Positions 45,001-54,124 of a stretch of DNA of 64,000 nt are shown piece after piece. The notes under the pieces were generated by a model. That model did no database searches, had not been told where the DNA came from, and saw only the letters and a program-made list of their open reading frames with translations. Source of the stretch: Rhizoclosmatium globosum (Eukaryota; Chytridiomycota; Chytridiomycetes; Chytridiales; Chytriomycetaceae); assembly GCA_002104985.1 (NCBI GenBank), contig MCGO01000152.1:27499-91498 (forward strand), given 5' to 3'. Each line of letters opens with the position of its first letter. The first letter of the stretch is position 1. The translations under genes were made by a program, and so were the position numbers.

Positions 45001-45734
45001 TGTATGGGCTTCCTGTGAGTCTTGTCGCGTCTGTGGCGGTTGTGTTTGGGTGTATGGCATTTTTCGTGATTGTTGTGTTGGTTTTTGGGGTGTATGTGCC
45101 GTGGGTGAGGGAGGAAGGGGTGTTTTGGAGGTGGGAGGGGAGGAGGGGGAGGGGGAAGAGGGTTTCGCCTGTTGTTGATGGGGGTAGTGATGAGACTTTG
45201 TTGCCTGTTTATGAGGGTGGTGGGGAAGTGGGGAAGGAGAGTGGTGGGACTTTGGATGGTGGAGAGGAGGGGACTGTGAAAAAGAAGGTCAGGTTGGGTG
45301 GGTATGATGGACCTGTTAAGGAGGGGAGTGTGCGGATGGTGAAGGGGCGACGGGGGACGGTTGTAGGTGGAGGTGGGTTTTTTGGGGGGTTGTTGAGGAA
45401 GCGGAAGAATACTGCGAAAGTACATGTGGATCGGGATGTTGTTGGAGATGACGCTGCGTTGAAGAACAAGTTCGCGGGAGCTCCACATACTATTCGCGCA
45501 TCTGTGGCGACACAAAAGACGGGTGGGGGATCTGAGTCGTATCCATCCACCAGACGTCAAACTACAATCCAGGCACTGAAAGACACAGAACGTGATGCAC
45601 TGATGGAAGAGCATTTGCACGAGTCGATGGAATTACTTGCCGCTATACGGGACGTGAAGGCAGGAAAGCACGAACATGGGAGTGGCGTGAACCAGGAAGA
45701 GGACGAGGGGGAGAAGGAGAATCGATTCGAATAA
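42031..45734 (+). CDS. CatSper beta/delta/epsilon-family auxiliary subunit
   Basis: Many exons can be joined in frame, beginning at 42031 (5' exon with the signal peptide not resolved): 42031-42333, 42381-42582, 42629-42744, 42793-42975, 43029-43169, 43213-43509, 43597-43865, about 43932 onward, and a last exon to 45734. The ectodomain is large, Ser/Thr-rich and beta-rich. Its C-terminal part carries the family's hallmark blocks: LFIWGNSLFYSPDGG; CPYSRMLFVYTSD; SIYLDYKKSYTFSV; YSGCPPNQAMKFDW; the VIGGGPSL-x-YT-x-I block followed by NTLIW; WVCQPTSPC; and SYCLLETNFNVRLYGLPVS. One membrane span follows directly (about 45020-45085), then a basic cytosolic tail ending in an acidic stretch. CatSper is the alkaline-activated Ca2+ channel of flagella; in a zoosporic fungus this subunit would act in the zoospore flagellum. 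I cannot decide between beta, delta and epsilon. Confidence 0.8.
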
Positions 45735-45770
45735 AAAGCCAGAGGTAGTTTTATTTGCTGTTATGTGGTA

Positions 45771-46231
45771 TTATCCTGGTCCAACACGAGGAATATCATG
45801 GTGCTCAGAGAGAGTTTCGAGGTATGCGTTAAACTCAGCGACACGCTCCTTGTGTGATTTTGAAGCAGTTTTTGCAGCCTTTTCAGCAGCCTATAATGTT
45901 ATATGTGAGTATCGTGTATGCACTATCGAAAGACAATGAAACACACCCGCTTCCTCCTCGTCTCTTCAAACCTCCTTTCAGCCTCAGTCATTGTTGAGGA
46001 ACCAGAACTTGATTTCGAATCATTGAATGATTCAGTTGGATCCTCCTTTGATTTGATACTGTCACTTTCAACTGGAGGCTTCTCAACTACGGTCGTCTTC
46101 TTCTTCTTTCTGATCCTCTAAGGGTTAGCTATCCCCATTAAAACCCATATTTAAATAATAACTTACTTGATTACTCCGCCTCCTCCCTTTAACTTGAGTC
46201 CGCCGCCAGACGAAAAGTAGGCGTCACTCAT
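45771..46231 (-). CDS. FAM32A: FAM32A-type spliceosome-associated protein
   Basis: Three exons join in frame from ATG 46231: MSDAYFSSGGGLKLKGGG, a basic stretch IKRIRKKKKTT, an acidic/Ser linker, TEAERRFEETRRKR, and the conserved end SKSHKERVAEFNAYLETLSE then HHDIPRVGPG. The basic KIKKKKK-type stretch and the HKERVEEFN-x-LxxLxEHxDIP pattern define FAM32A, a small nuclear protein that acts in the catalytic spliceosome. Two introns (about 46167-46112 and 45946-45895) are short and use GT-AG. The 3' end faces the CatSper gene with fewer than 50 bases between. Confidence 0.88.
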
Positions 46232-46399
46232 TTATCTGTTTTCTTGAAAGAAACAAAAAGAAACGCAACAATTAAACGGAAAAAGAACAAAAAAAGAATA
46301 CATTGCTCATATTGTTTTTACAAAGGTACTTGTAATAATTACACTGAACTGCACATAGAAAGATCCCATTCCCACTTTATCCATCAACTCCTCAAAAAT

Positions 46400-47181
46400 T
46401 CACGCCCCACCTTCATCATCACTACTACCACTCACACTACTCGTAACACTTTCCCTCAAACTGGACCGTCGAGACTGAACACTGCCTCCACTAGCAGCAC
46501 GACTCTTCAAATGGGTCTCGTAATATTTCTTGGCGCGTTTCGTGTTGGACTCGCCGGTCCTACGTGACTTTCCTTTTTCTGGTTGGAGGGTTTCTTGGTG
46601 GTGGTGGTGGTGGTGTAATTCAGGGTCTATGGGGGTTGAGATGTGGATTCAGGGTGGGAGTTTTGGGTGTGGTTGGAGCGGGTGGATTGTGTGCGGGACA
46701 TTGATTGGAGGGTGTTGTTTATTGAGGGTTCTTGTGCGTTTGAGGGATTAGGGTTGATGGTGGTGGTGGAAGGGATGCGGGAGACAACTGCTGCAATTCG
46801 GATGTAGTCTGTCGGTGAAGCAATACCATGTTCAACGGCTTTTAGGAAGGGAGTTAGTGTTGGATCGAGGGTTGAGTGTGTTGGAGGAGAGGGTTGTGAA
46901 TGAATAGCTTGAATTGGTGGTGGCTGGATTGATGGTTCTGTCTCTGATCCAGTCAATGGTGGTGGCTGATTAGTAGGACACTCATAAGATACTTGGATAA
47001 TATCGCATTTGACTGGCGGACTTTCCATACTTTCAATGTCTTTTGAGGGATACTCTGCCAGCCTGGTCCTAGGCCGCATTCGACGGAGAAGAACAAGGTA
47101 CACTGCAACTACCAGGCCTGTCACGATTGCACAGCTGATGAATGAGATTACACTGATCAAGCCAGTGCTGAGTTCGGTCAT
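46400..47181 (-). CDS. Small single-span membrane protein, signal-anchor type
   Basis: From ATG 47181 the product starts MTELSTGLISVISFISCAIV and continues as one membrane span right at the N-terminus, followed by RRMRPRTR. This predicts N-out, C-in topology without a cleaved signal peptide. The tail is Pro/Ser/Thr-rich. Without splicing it stops at 46627. A GT-AG join from 46700 to 46559 (140-base intron) would replace the end with a stretch containing TGESNTKRAKKYYETHL and a Ser-rich end at 46400; both ends keep the frame. I do not recognise the family. It lies among several other single-span proteins on this side of the window. Confidence 0.5.
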
Positions 47182-47613
47182 GTTTTGAATTCGCACCAAA
47201 CAGTTGGTTTCAGTTAGACAGTGATGATGGTTGTGATGCTTGGTCCTTTTGGAAAGACTTTGTGTGTCTGAAAAGATCCCGACCCTTCTCGCCGCGAACC
47301 ATCGGCTACTATCATTTAAACTGAAATGCAACAGAGCAGATAACCCAAAAATTGCAAAAACAAAATGAGGCATTTCATTTTTCAATACATCACTTAGACA
47401 CACATAGAAGTTTTAACGTAACATTTAGTATACTATAGTAAAATGATGTATGGAGAAAAGGAAGAGGGAAGCAACAAGAAACAAAAACAAAACAACAATA
47501 ACCTGTCAATCAAGGACACTGCGAACAAACACAAAATCAACCAACATTCAATGAACTGAAAAACAAACGACCAAACAGGAGTAAGTGCTACCCCATCTTA
47601 ACGAAGGTCAAGC

Positions 47614-49256
47614 TTACTTGGTAGAGTATCTAGGAACTTCATCTCCAGCAGAGTACCCAGGAACATCCTCCTCCTGCTGTTGTTGGCTCTGCTGCTGCTG
47701 ATCCTTAATATACTCAGCCTCCTTCGCCAACTTTCTCTTCATCTTCTCTTCATGCTCCAACTCTTCCTGCGTCAACCCCTCATTTCCACCCTGCTCCGCA
47801 CGCTGGTACGCCATTGTGGAGGCACCCACGACGACAACAGGGGTTTCGTAGGCAGCGATGGCGGGCGTGATGGATGCGGCTTGTGCTTGTTGGGCTTCCA
47901 CGAACTCTTCGTATGTTTCAAAGTCGGCGGCGTTGAGGGTTCCAACGCGGATGGATTGGGTGCGGCCGTTGGAGACGGCTACGTATTCTTCGGTTTCGGT
48001 CATGTTTGTGACGATGGCGCCGTTGCTGTTGCCGTTGCTGGAGGATTGGAGAGGGATTTGGGGTTGGGGTTGTTGGTAGTATTGTTGTTGGAGTTGTTGT
48101 TGTTGGGCGACGTAGGCTTCGTAGGCCCCTGGGTTCTCGGCAAAGTATTGTTGCCATTGGGCAGAGTAGTCTGGCTGGCCGTTGGCATCAACTGGAACTT
48201 GTTGTTGTCCCTGTTGTTGCTGGTAGTATTGAGAGTAGTCCGCTTGTTGTTGGTAGTATTGTTGTGGGGGGTAGGTGTATTGTTGTTGTTGCTGCTGTTG
48301 TTGTTGTTGGTACTGAGCGATCGAAGCGGCACCGATAGCGGCAGCTCCGACAACTGGAGCGGCACCTGCAGTAACATAACCTTGTTGTTGTACTTGTTGC
48401 TGTTGCTGGAGTTCAGTTGAAGCAGCAGCGTAGGCAGCTTCTGTGGTTGGAGTGTTGGTAGCAGAGCGACCCAACTTTTGAGCCTATTCATAATTTAACG
48501 TTAGTGTTATTGGTATGGAAAATGGAATTGTTGATCAGGGTCCTTGATGAGTGGCTGTTTCAACCTATGTGCTTGACATGGCATCACTTCCATCTTCCGG
48601 TTACCCTCTGCCATCTTTCGCCCACTGGCACTCAATCCATTCTAATTGATCACTTCAAATTCATCTTTTGGTGGTTCTGACAGTTGCCGCCCAGCAGTGT
48701 TCATTGCTGCCAATCAATCTGAGAAAGCGGCATGCCCCAATAACAACAACCCTTATCGACGACTTCCGCCACAGCCGCACAGCCACTACCGCCTCTTACC
48801 ACCAACATCTAGGCATCTAAACATCCACTACTAACTACCTAGCTAACTAACCTGGACTCTCGGGGCACTCACAGGTCCCTGGCCGTACATCTGATCGAAT
48901 GCATCTGGATTTGCGGCTCTGCGTCTTGTCTTTGTGCACCAGGAAATGAGGCCGATGATGACGATGGCACCGACGACACCGCCCGCAATGCCCGCAATCA
49001 AACCGACGTTGACACTTGCCCCGGAGTCGTTTGAGGCAGACGCCGTTGTTGTTGCGGCGGACGACGTTGCGGTGGCGGTGGTGGTTGTTCGTGCGAGCGA
49101 TGTTGTTGTTGACTGGGCGGCGGCGGCGGTCGTTGTTGTTTGGATTGCGGCGGCGGTGGTGGTTGTGGTGGTGGTGGTGGTGGTCGTTGGGACGATGGCT
49201 GCGAGTGTGGTCGTTGTCGTCGAGGTCGTCGTCGTCAGTTTCGTGAGTGTGGACAT
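47614..49256 (-). CDS. Thr-rich single-span membrane protein with polyQ tail
   Basis: Two exons join in frame: 49256-48852 and 48483-47614, separated by a 368-base intron. The N-terminus is about 90 residues of mostly Thr/Ala, mucin-like, with no clear cleaved signal peptide. A membrane span follows (GLIAGIAGGVVGAIVIIGLI), then CTKTRRR. The cytosolic tail of about 300 residues is Gln/Tyr-rich (several runs of Gln, YYQQQ, YSQYY) and ends in a charged helix. The layout resembles fungal wall-stress sensors of the WSC/MID type (Ser/Thr-rich ectodomain, one span, short tail), but the WSC cysteine domain is absent, so that is an analogy only. The CAA/CAG repeats would make the length variable between strains. 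Confidence 0.65.
48487..48851 (-). other. Long intron of the Thr-rich membrane protein gene
   Basis: At about 365 bases this is the longest intron found in the window. It starts gttagt and ends gaatag (reverse strand) and joins the frame at phase 0. It holds no open coding sequence of note. Confidence 0.55.
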
Positions 49257-49477
49257 GGTGGTGCTGTCTTGGATGGGTCGTTAGTTGTCTGTCGGTTGGA
49301 AGGGAGACAGCTTTGGGGGACAACGCACGTTTCAACTCAAATTAAATATAAGGGTTCAAATTAACTACATTAAAACGAATAAGAAATTAAAGAAGAAGAA
49401 AGAATTCATAGTACTTGCTTTATTTCTTATTTTTGCCAAAATTAATTGGCAAGGAAAAGGAGTCTATTTCGAATCAA

Positions 49478-50257
49478 ATGCGACCTTTAATTGCAGTAAC
49501 GGCAACAAGGACTCTCCGAAGCAGCTTAAGGATCAGCAACAATGCTACAAATGAAGCTGCAGCCATCTCCAAGCCAAAGAAGAGGGCTCAATCAAAGACT
49601 TCATCAAAGAAGTCCTCACCAAGTCCTCAATCTGCTCAAAAGGTTGTTCCAATGAAAACTGCGACTGATTCAAATGGTATTACCCGCTGTTCCTGGTGCA
49701 CAAACGATCCAATCTATCAGTTCTACCACGACAACGAATGGGGAAACTCGCCAATTACAGACGACCGTCTTCTATTTGAACTTCTGTGTCTCGAAGGGGC
49801 TCAAGCTGGTCTCTCCTGGATAACTATCCTCAAACGAAGGCAAAACTATAAGGATGCTTTCGACGACTTTGATCCTTCCATTGTGGCAAAGTACACTCCT
49901 GACAAAATCAATCAACTCATACAAAACGATGGTATCATTCGGAACAAACTAAAGATTCAGTCTGCCGTGACAAACGCGAACGCTTTTTTGAAGGTCCAGA
50001 AAGAGTTTGGGACATTCTCGGAATACTTGTGGGGGTTTGCTCCGGAAGGTGGTCCTACTGCTCATTTGAATGAAGGAAACAAGTGCCGTGCTGTGAGTCC
50101 GGAATCTGAAGCCATGAGTCAAGATTTGAAGAAGCGGGGATTCTCGTTTGTGGGTCCTACCATCTGTTATGCGTACATGCAATCTATTGGTATGGTGAAT
50201 GATCATCACGTTGATTGCTTCTTGTATCCCAACAAAGAAAAAAGTCAGAGTGACTGA
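49478..50257 (+). CDS. DNA-3-methyladenine glycosylase I (Tag)
   Basis: A single exon from ATG 49478 gives 259 residues. The catalytic domain is the bacterial Tag type: RCSWCTNDPIYQFYHDNEWG, then DDRLLFELLCLEGAQAGLSW and ITILKRR, then YLWGF, SQDLKKRGFSFVG, YAYMQSIGMVNDH and a final Cys. The Cys/His residues that bind zinc in Tag are all in place (CSWC, H before VDCF). Tag removes 3-methyladenine from alkylated DNA. The 75 residues before the domain are basic and Ser-rich and begin MRPLIAVTATRTLRSSLR, a good candidate for a mitochondrial presequence. The lack of introns and bacterial-like sequence suggest horizontal acquisition, perhaps old. An upstream in-frame region exists but lacks an ATG. 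Confidence 0.9.
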   Translation: MRPLIAVTATRTLRSSLRISNNATNEAAAISKPKKRAQSKTSSKKSSPSPQSAQKVVPMKTATDSNGITRCSWCTNDPIYQFYHDNEWGNSPITDDRLLFELLCLEGAQAGLSWITILKRRQNYKDAFDDFDPSIVAKYTPDKINQLIQNDGIIRNKLKIQSAVTNANAFLKVQKEFGTFSEYLWGFAPEGGPTAHLNEGNKCRAVSPESEAMSQDLKKRGFSFVGPTICYAYMQSIGMVNDHHVDCFLYPNKEKSQSD

Positions 50258-50312
50258 GAATTAAGAATAAAAAAGTGGAGTAGTAGATTTTCCCTTCATT
50301 GGATTTACAAAA

Positions 50313-52265
50313 ATGGTCATGCTTTCGTTCTCCCGCAAGCAGATTCAGTTACGCCCACCTCCCCATCCACTCCACATTTTCAACACCCTTCCTTGACTAA
50401 TCTCTTTAAAAAACCACGCGCGCACAGACTCGCCAAAGAAGAAGATGAAATCCAATCAAACCCAAACATCCTCCCGAAACTCGGATCAACGCTCTTTCTC
50501 TGGTCAATCATGTTTTCCATCATCATGAACGCAGACTGGAGTGAAGAGTTGCGACTCGGGTATGGATCGCTTGTTGTCGGGTGCGCGATGGGATGTGTTC
50601 TGTTTTGGTGTTTGACGGTTGTGTTGGTGGAACTTATGGCTGCGTTTCCGTTTACTGTATGGACTCTATTTTCCCTTTAAAAATGTTTTTGAGGTTCAAA
50701 GTAACTTACTGGTAGGGGGAGGAATTTTAGGGTGGGACGGCGTTGTACACGCGGGCTGCGTTTGGGAAGGTGATGGGGCATATTGCGGCTCAGTGTCAGA
50801 TTTGGGAATTGGAACTTAACTGTGTGTCGTCTTTGATTAATCTGGTGGGGAATATTACGTCTCCGGTTTGGTCGACGATGGGGACAAAGTATGATGGGTT
50901 GTGGTGGGCGGTGTGTATGGTTGGATGTCTGGCTTTCATTGGGATTTCTACGCGTTGGTTTATAAGAGTGATATGCTTACTTGCCGTCTTGGAAGCCGCG
51001 GTAATTATCGATGAAGGAGGGTATCTGTCTCAAATTACTAATAACCCATCAAAAAACCAGGCCTTCACACTCGCCCCATTAATATTGATCCCAAGAGCAG
51101 ACATTCAATGGGGTGTTGCAAACGCCAGCAACACACCCATCGACCAGTTTACAGGTGTCTCTACAAAAACACTATTCCCCACCGGAATTCAAGGGATCCT
51201 CCAAGTCCTACCCATCGCAGTTTGGGTCTTCCTCGGCATCGACGGAATCACTCTCCTCTCCCAAGAAACACACAACTTTCCCAAATCAGGTCCGCGTGCA
51301 ATTGTACAGTTCATGGCAACTTCCACAATCATATATTTCTTGCAGATCATTATATGTCCACTTGTATCTCCAGGTGTGTCCAAAATCGGGTTTGGCTCGT
51401 CGCAGACGATTTTGACACAGAGTTTGATGAATCAGTTTCCGAATAGTCAGACACTGATCATCTGTGTTTATTCTTTGATCCAGAATGTTATTGGGCTTTG
51501 GGCGAGTGTGCATTTGTTGTCACGGCAGATGATAAGCGTGAGTTGTTTTAGTATTTGGTGAATCGTAGCTGATGACTGAAATAGTTGGGATACATCCGAT
51601 ATTGGCCGTCGTTTGTTATAACGACAAAATACCACATGCCAAGAAGCGGTCGTCTCATATCTCGCGAAGTGCCTTGGTTCGCGCTCTTGATTGAATCTGG
51701 ATGGATCTTAATCACGGCCGCCATCCAAAGCGCCCTCCCATTCACACCCATCTCTGTGTTTATCGTCACAGGAGCAAGTTTGTATAGCATCGCTGTGAGC
51801 ATATTCCTCTTTCTTGCATGTAAGGGAACGCCTCACGAGCATATATTTTTGTATTCAAAGACGTAAATAACAGATCTTCGCCTTCGATACGTTGGCCTCC
51901 ACCGTCCCATAAAATACACGTTCACATTACCATGTGCGATCCTCGGCCTCATTATCGCAGGAATCACAGTCGTAGTTATGGCCGGGAATGCCGATTACCG
52001 AACCGCGTTTTGGATCTGTATCGCCAAATTATGTGTGGAAGTTGCGATATATCTTGCTGTGCAATGGTGGCTTCGGAAACGTGTAAAGAGGGTCAAGACT
52101 GTTGTTCCCATTCTGCTGTTCTCAAGCGACAATGTTCTTGACGTTGGGGAACGCGAGCGTCGAAAAAGTGATGCGGTTTTGGAGGAGGGATACGATATTT
52201 GTGACACCGGAATGGATCCAGAGAAAAGCGATAGTTTTCAAAAGCATGTATTGAACTTAGAATGA
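50313..52265 (+). CDS. APC-superfamily amino acid / amine permease
   Basis: Five exons join in frame: 50313-50347, 50428-50656, 50731-51537, 51585-51819 and 51874-52265. The first exon codes only 12 residues (MVMLSFSRKQ) and the 80-base intron after it joins the frame to LAKEEDE. About twelve hydrophobic helices can be counted. The first two fit the APC pattern, with the loop before TM3 reading FPFTGGTALYTRAAFGK, as in ethanolamine/amino acid permeases. The central loop has FLGIDGITLLSQETHNFPKSGPRA, matching the conserved E-[TV]-x-[DN]-x-[PR] stretch. The tail is charged and acidic. It probably transports amino acids or amines at the plasma membrane; the substrate cannot be given. Confidence 0.82.
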
Positions 52266-52298
52266 AGCATTAAAACGAATATAAAGAAATTGAATTTG

Positions 52299-54044
52299 TC
52301 ATTGTCCGTCAGTGGTACTTCCTGCTTCTGCCATTATGGAATCGGGATCTGATGCGCTCACAGTTGGCCTACTTCTCGAAATACGAGGTGTCGGATTGAG
52401 GCTGGACAGTCGAGGCGTTACAGGAAGTGGTTTGTTTCTTACAGCAGGTTGAGGAGCGACAATGACAGGCTCGGAAGCTTCTTGTGTCGGTTGGTTCGCA
52501 GTGAAGTCAGGTGGAGGGCCCGGAGGTGGAGCAGGGTTAACGTATTGAATTTGAGCTCCTGTAATCGGTGGAGGCGGTTGAGTAAACAACACTGGTGGAG
52601 GAATATTGTGGTGATGATGATCGTAAACGTTAAATATAGGCGCCGGTCCCATGGGTGGTTGTGGCTGGTATAATTGCTCTCTTGTAACAACTTCTCCCGG
52701 AAGCGTTTGTTCATATCCAGGCTGAGGTTGCTGCATGACCGGCATTAATGGCGGTGGCTGATTTGGATCTTGCACCACCATCCCAGACGCTAAGGCTTGA
52801 TCCCTTTCCATAGTGTCAACTTTGTTCATCATATCAAGCCAGTCTAAGTTATGTTTTGTCGGAGATCCTGCAGCTTCAGGGCTCCCGGCAGCACCAGGAG
52901 GTGACTTTGGGGTTACACCTCCAACCTCTTCATCCGAATCTCTTCGTTTAGGTTGAGGTAAGAAAGCTGCAACAGCAGCTCCCATGGTGGTACCTTTTCT
53001 CTTGGAATAAACAAATAGTCCAATAAGAGCACAAGTAAGCGCGACAGCAATGGTTGAGCCGGCAATGAGACCTGCGTTTGATCCATTATCAACAGGAGTT
53101 GCATTTTCGTTGCTCAAATCGGATGATCCTGCTGTTGTTTGTATGGTCTTTGCAAATGTCGTTGGCGCCACTGTCAGAAGCGCTGGCATAGATGATGTCA
53201 CAGAGGAAGACAGAGTTTGTTGAAGGGAATTTGAAGTTGACGACGACGCTGATATAGACGGTAGTGATGAGATACTTTGCACAAGTGTTGTGGGACTGGA
53301 AACGAGCCGCGAAGAAGAAATCAATGGAGAAATTGAAGCAAAAGAAGTTGTTTGTCCAACTGTTGAGCTTAGTGTGGTCAAAGGGTTAGAGCCTTTACTG
53401 GTTATTGCAAGCTGAGTTGTCACAGATGACACAACAATCGTTGTCAAAGGTAAAGTCGTGGTTGAAGTAGTGGTTGATGTTGTGGTCGAAGTAGTGGTCG
53501 AAGTAGTACTTGTTGAAGTTTTTGTAGTACTGGTAGTTGAAGTTGTGCTCGTGGTACTTGACGTTGTGGTCTTTTCAAGTTTTGCTGGACTCGTTATTGC
53601 TGCCAGGCTAGAAATGCTGGTGTTGATGGTTGTTATAGCTGGAGTATTTGGAGATGTGGAGATTGAACTTGGAACAGAGGAACTGAGAGCTGAGCTACGT
53701 GAAGTTATCAAAATATTCGTTGAAAGGACGCCACAGACATTGGTTGCAAGCCCTGGAAAGCATCCAGGGCGGCTAGGATTTGCGCAATCATACGCGTCAT
53801 TACAATATTCATAACAGTTATTATTTGCATCCGGAATAGAGGCACCGCAACGTTGTGAGGGATCCTTTGGTCCTTGACTTGAAGAAGTTGTTGTCAAAAT
53901 GGACGAAGATGGTGAACAGCTTGGTAACGACGCATAACAAGAAGGTCTTGAAGAAGTCTTGCAATCAGAGTTAGTTTTACAAGTCTCATAGCAGTTATTC
54001 GCCGCATCGGTCCACGAAGACCCGCAGCGAACTGTGTTGGACAT
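52299..54044 (-). CDS. Six-cysteine-repeat single-span membrane protein
   Basis: A single exon from ATG 54044. The N-terminus has two cysteine modules in tandem: CGSSWTDAANNC-x3-C-x5-C-x7-C-x6-C and CGASIPDANNNC-x3-C-x5-C-x7-C-x8-C. They are separated by a Ser/Thr-rich linker. A long Ser/Thr/Ala-rich stalk with a run of (Thr/Ser/Thr) repeats follows, then one membrane span (GLIAGSTIAVALTCALIGLFVY) followed by SKRKG. The cytosolic tail of 240 residues is Pro-rich with PPP and HHHH stretches, good for SH3/WW binding. There is no usual signal peptide; the cysteine module starts ten residues from the Met. The module's Cys spacing matches that of the array at 57.4-62.6 kb and the C-G-x-S-W start recalls modules attached to chitinases in chytrids, an analogy from memory. 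Confidence 0.7.
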   Translation of the reverse strand: MSNTVRCGSSWTDAANNCYETCKTNSDCKTSSRPSCYASLPSCSPSSSILTTTSSSQGPKDPSQRCGASIPDANNNCYEYCNDAYDCANPSRPGCFPGLATNVCGVLSTNILITSRSSALSSSVPSSISTSPNTPAITTINTSISSLAAITSPAKLEKTTTSSTTSTTSTTSTTKTSTSTTSTTTSTTTSTTTSTTTLPLTTIVVSSVTTQLAITSKGSNPLTTLSSTVGQTTSFASISPLISSSRLVSSPTTLVQSISSLPSISASSSTSNSLQQTLSSSVTSSMPALLTVAPTTFAKTIQTTAGSSDLSNENATPVDNGSNAGLIAGSTIAVALTCALIGLFVYSKRKGTTMGAAVAAFLPQPKRRDSDEEVGGVTPKSPPGAAGSPEAAGSPTKHNLDWLDMMNKVDTMERDQALASGMVVQDPNQPPPLMPVMQQPQPGYEQTLPGEVVTREQLYQPQPPMGPAPIFNVYDHHHHNIPPPVLFTQPPPPITGAQIQYVNPAPPPGPPPDFTANQPTQEASEPVIVAPQPAVRNKPLPVTPRLSSLNPTPRISRSRPTVSASDPDSIMAEAGSTTDGQ

Positions 54045-54124
54045 TTTTGAAAGCCAAATTGAGAACAATGAAGGAGAAACAATGAACTTTGAACAATGAG
54101 CTGAAAATATCTTTAAGCAATTTA

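Noticed and set aside
47680..48420. Plus-strand ORF of 246 codons, Leu/Val-rich and membrane-like
   Set aside because: It is the reverse complement of CAA/CAG repeats that encode polyQ on the minus strand; poly-Leu ORFs opposite polyQ are expected artefacts.
48934..49284. Plus-strand Val-rich ORF opposite the Thr-rich membrane protein
   Set aside because: GTT/GTC runs are the complement of the ACA/ACC Thr codons; the minus strand has the membrane span and a clean splice to the second exon.
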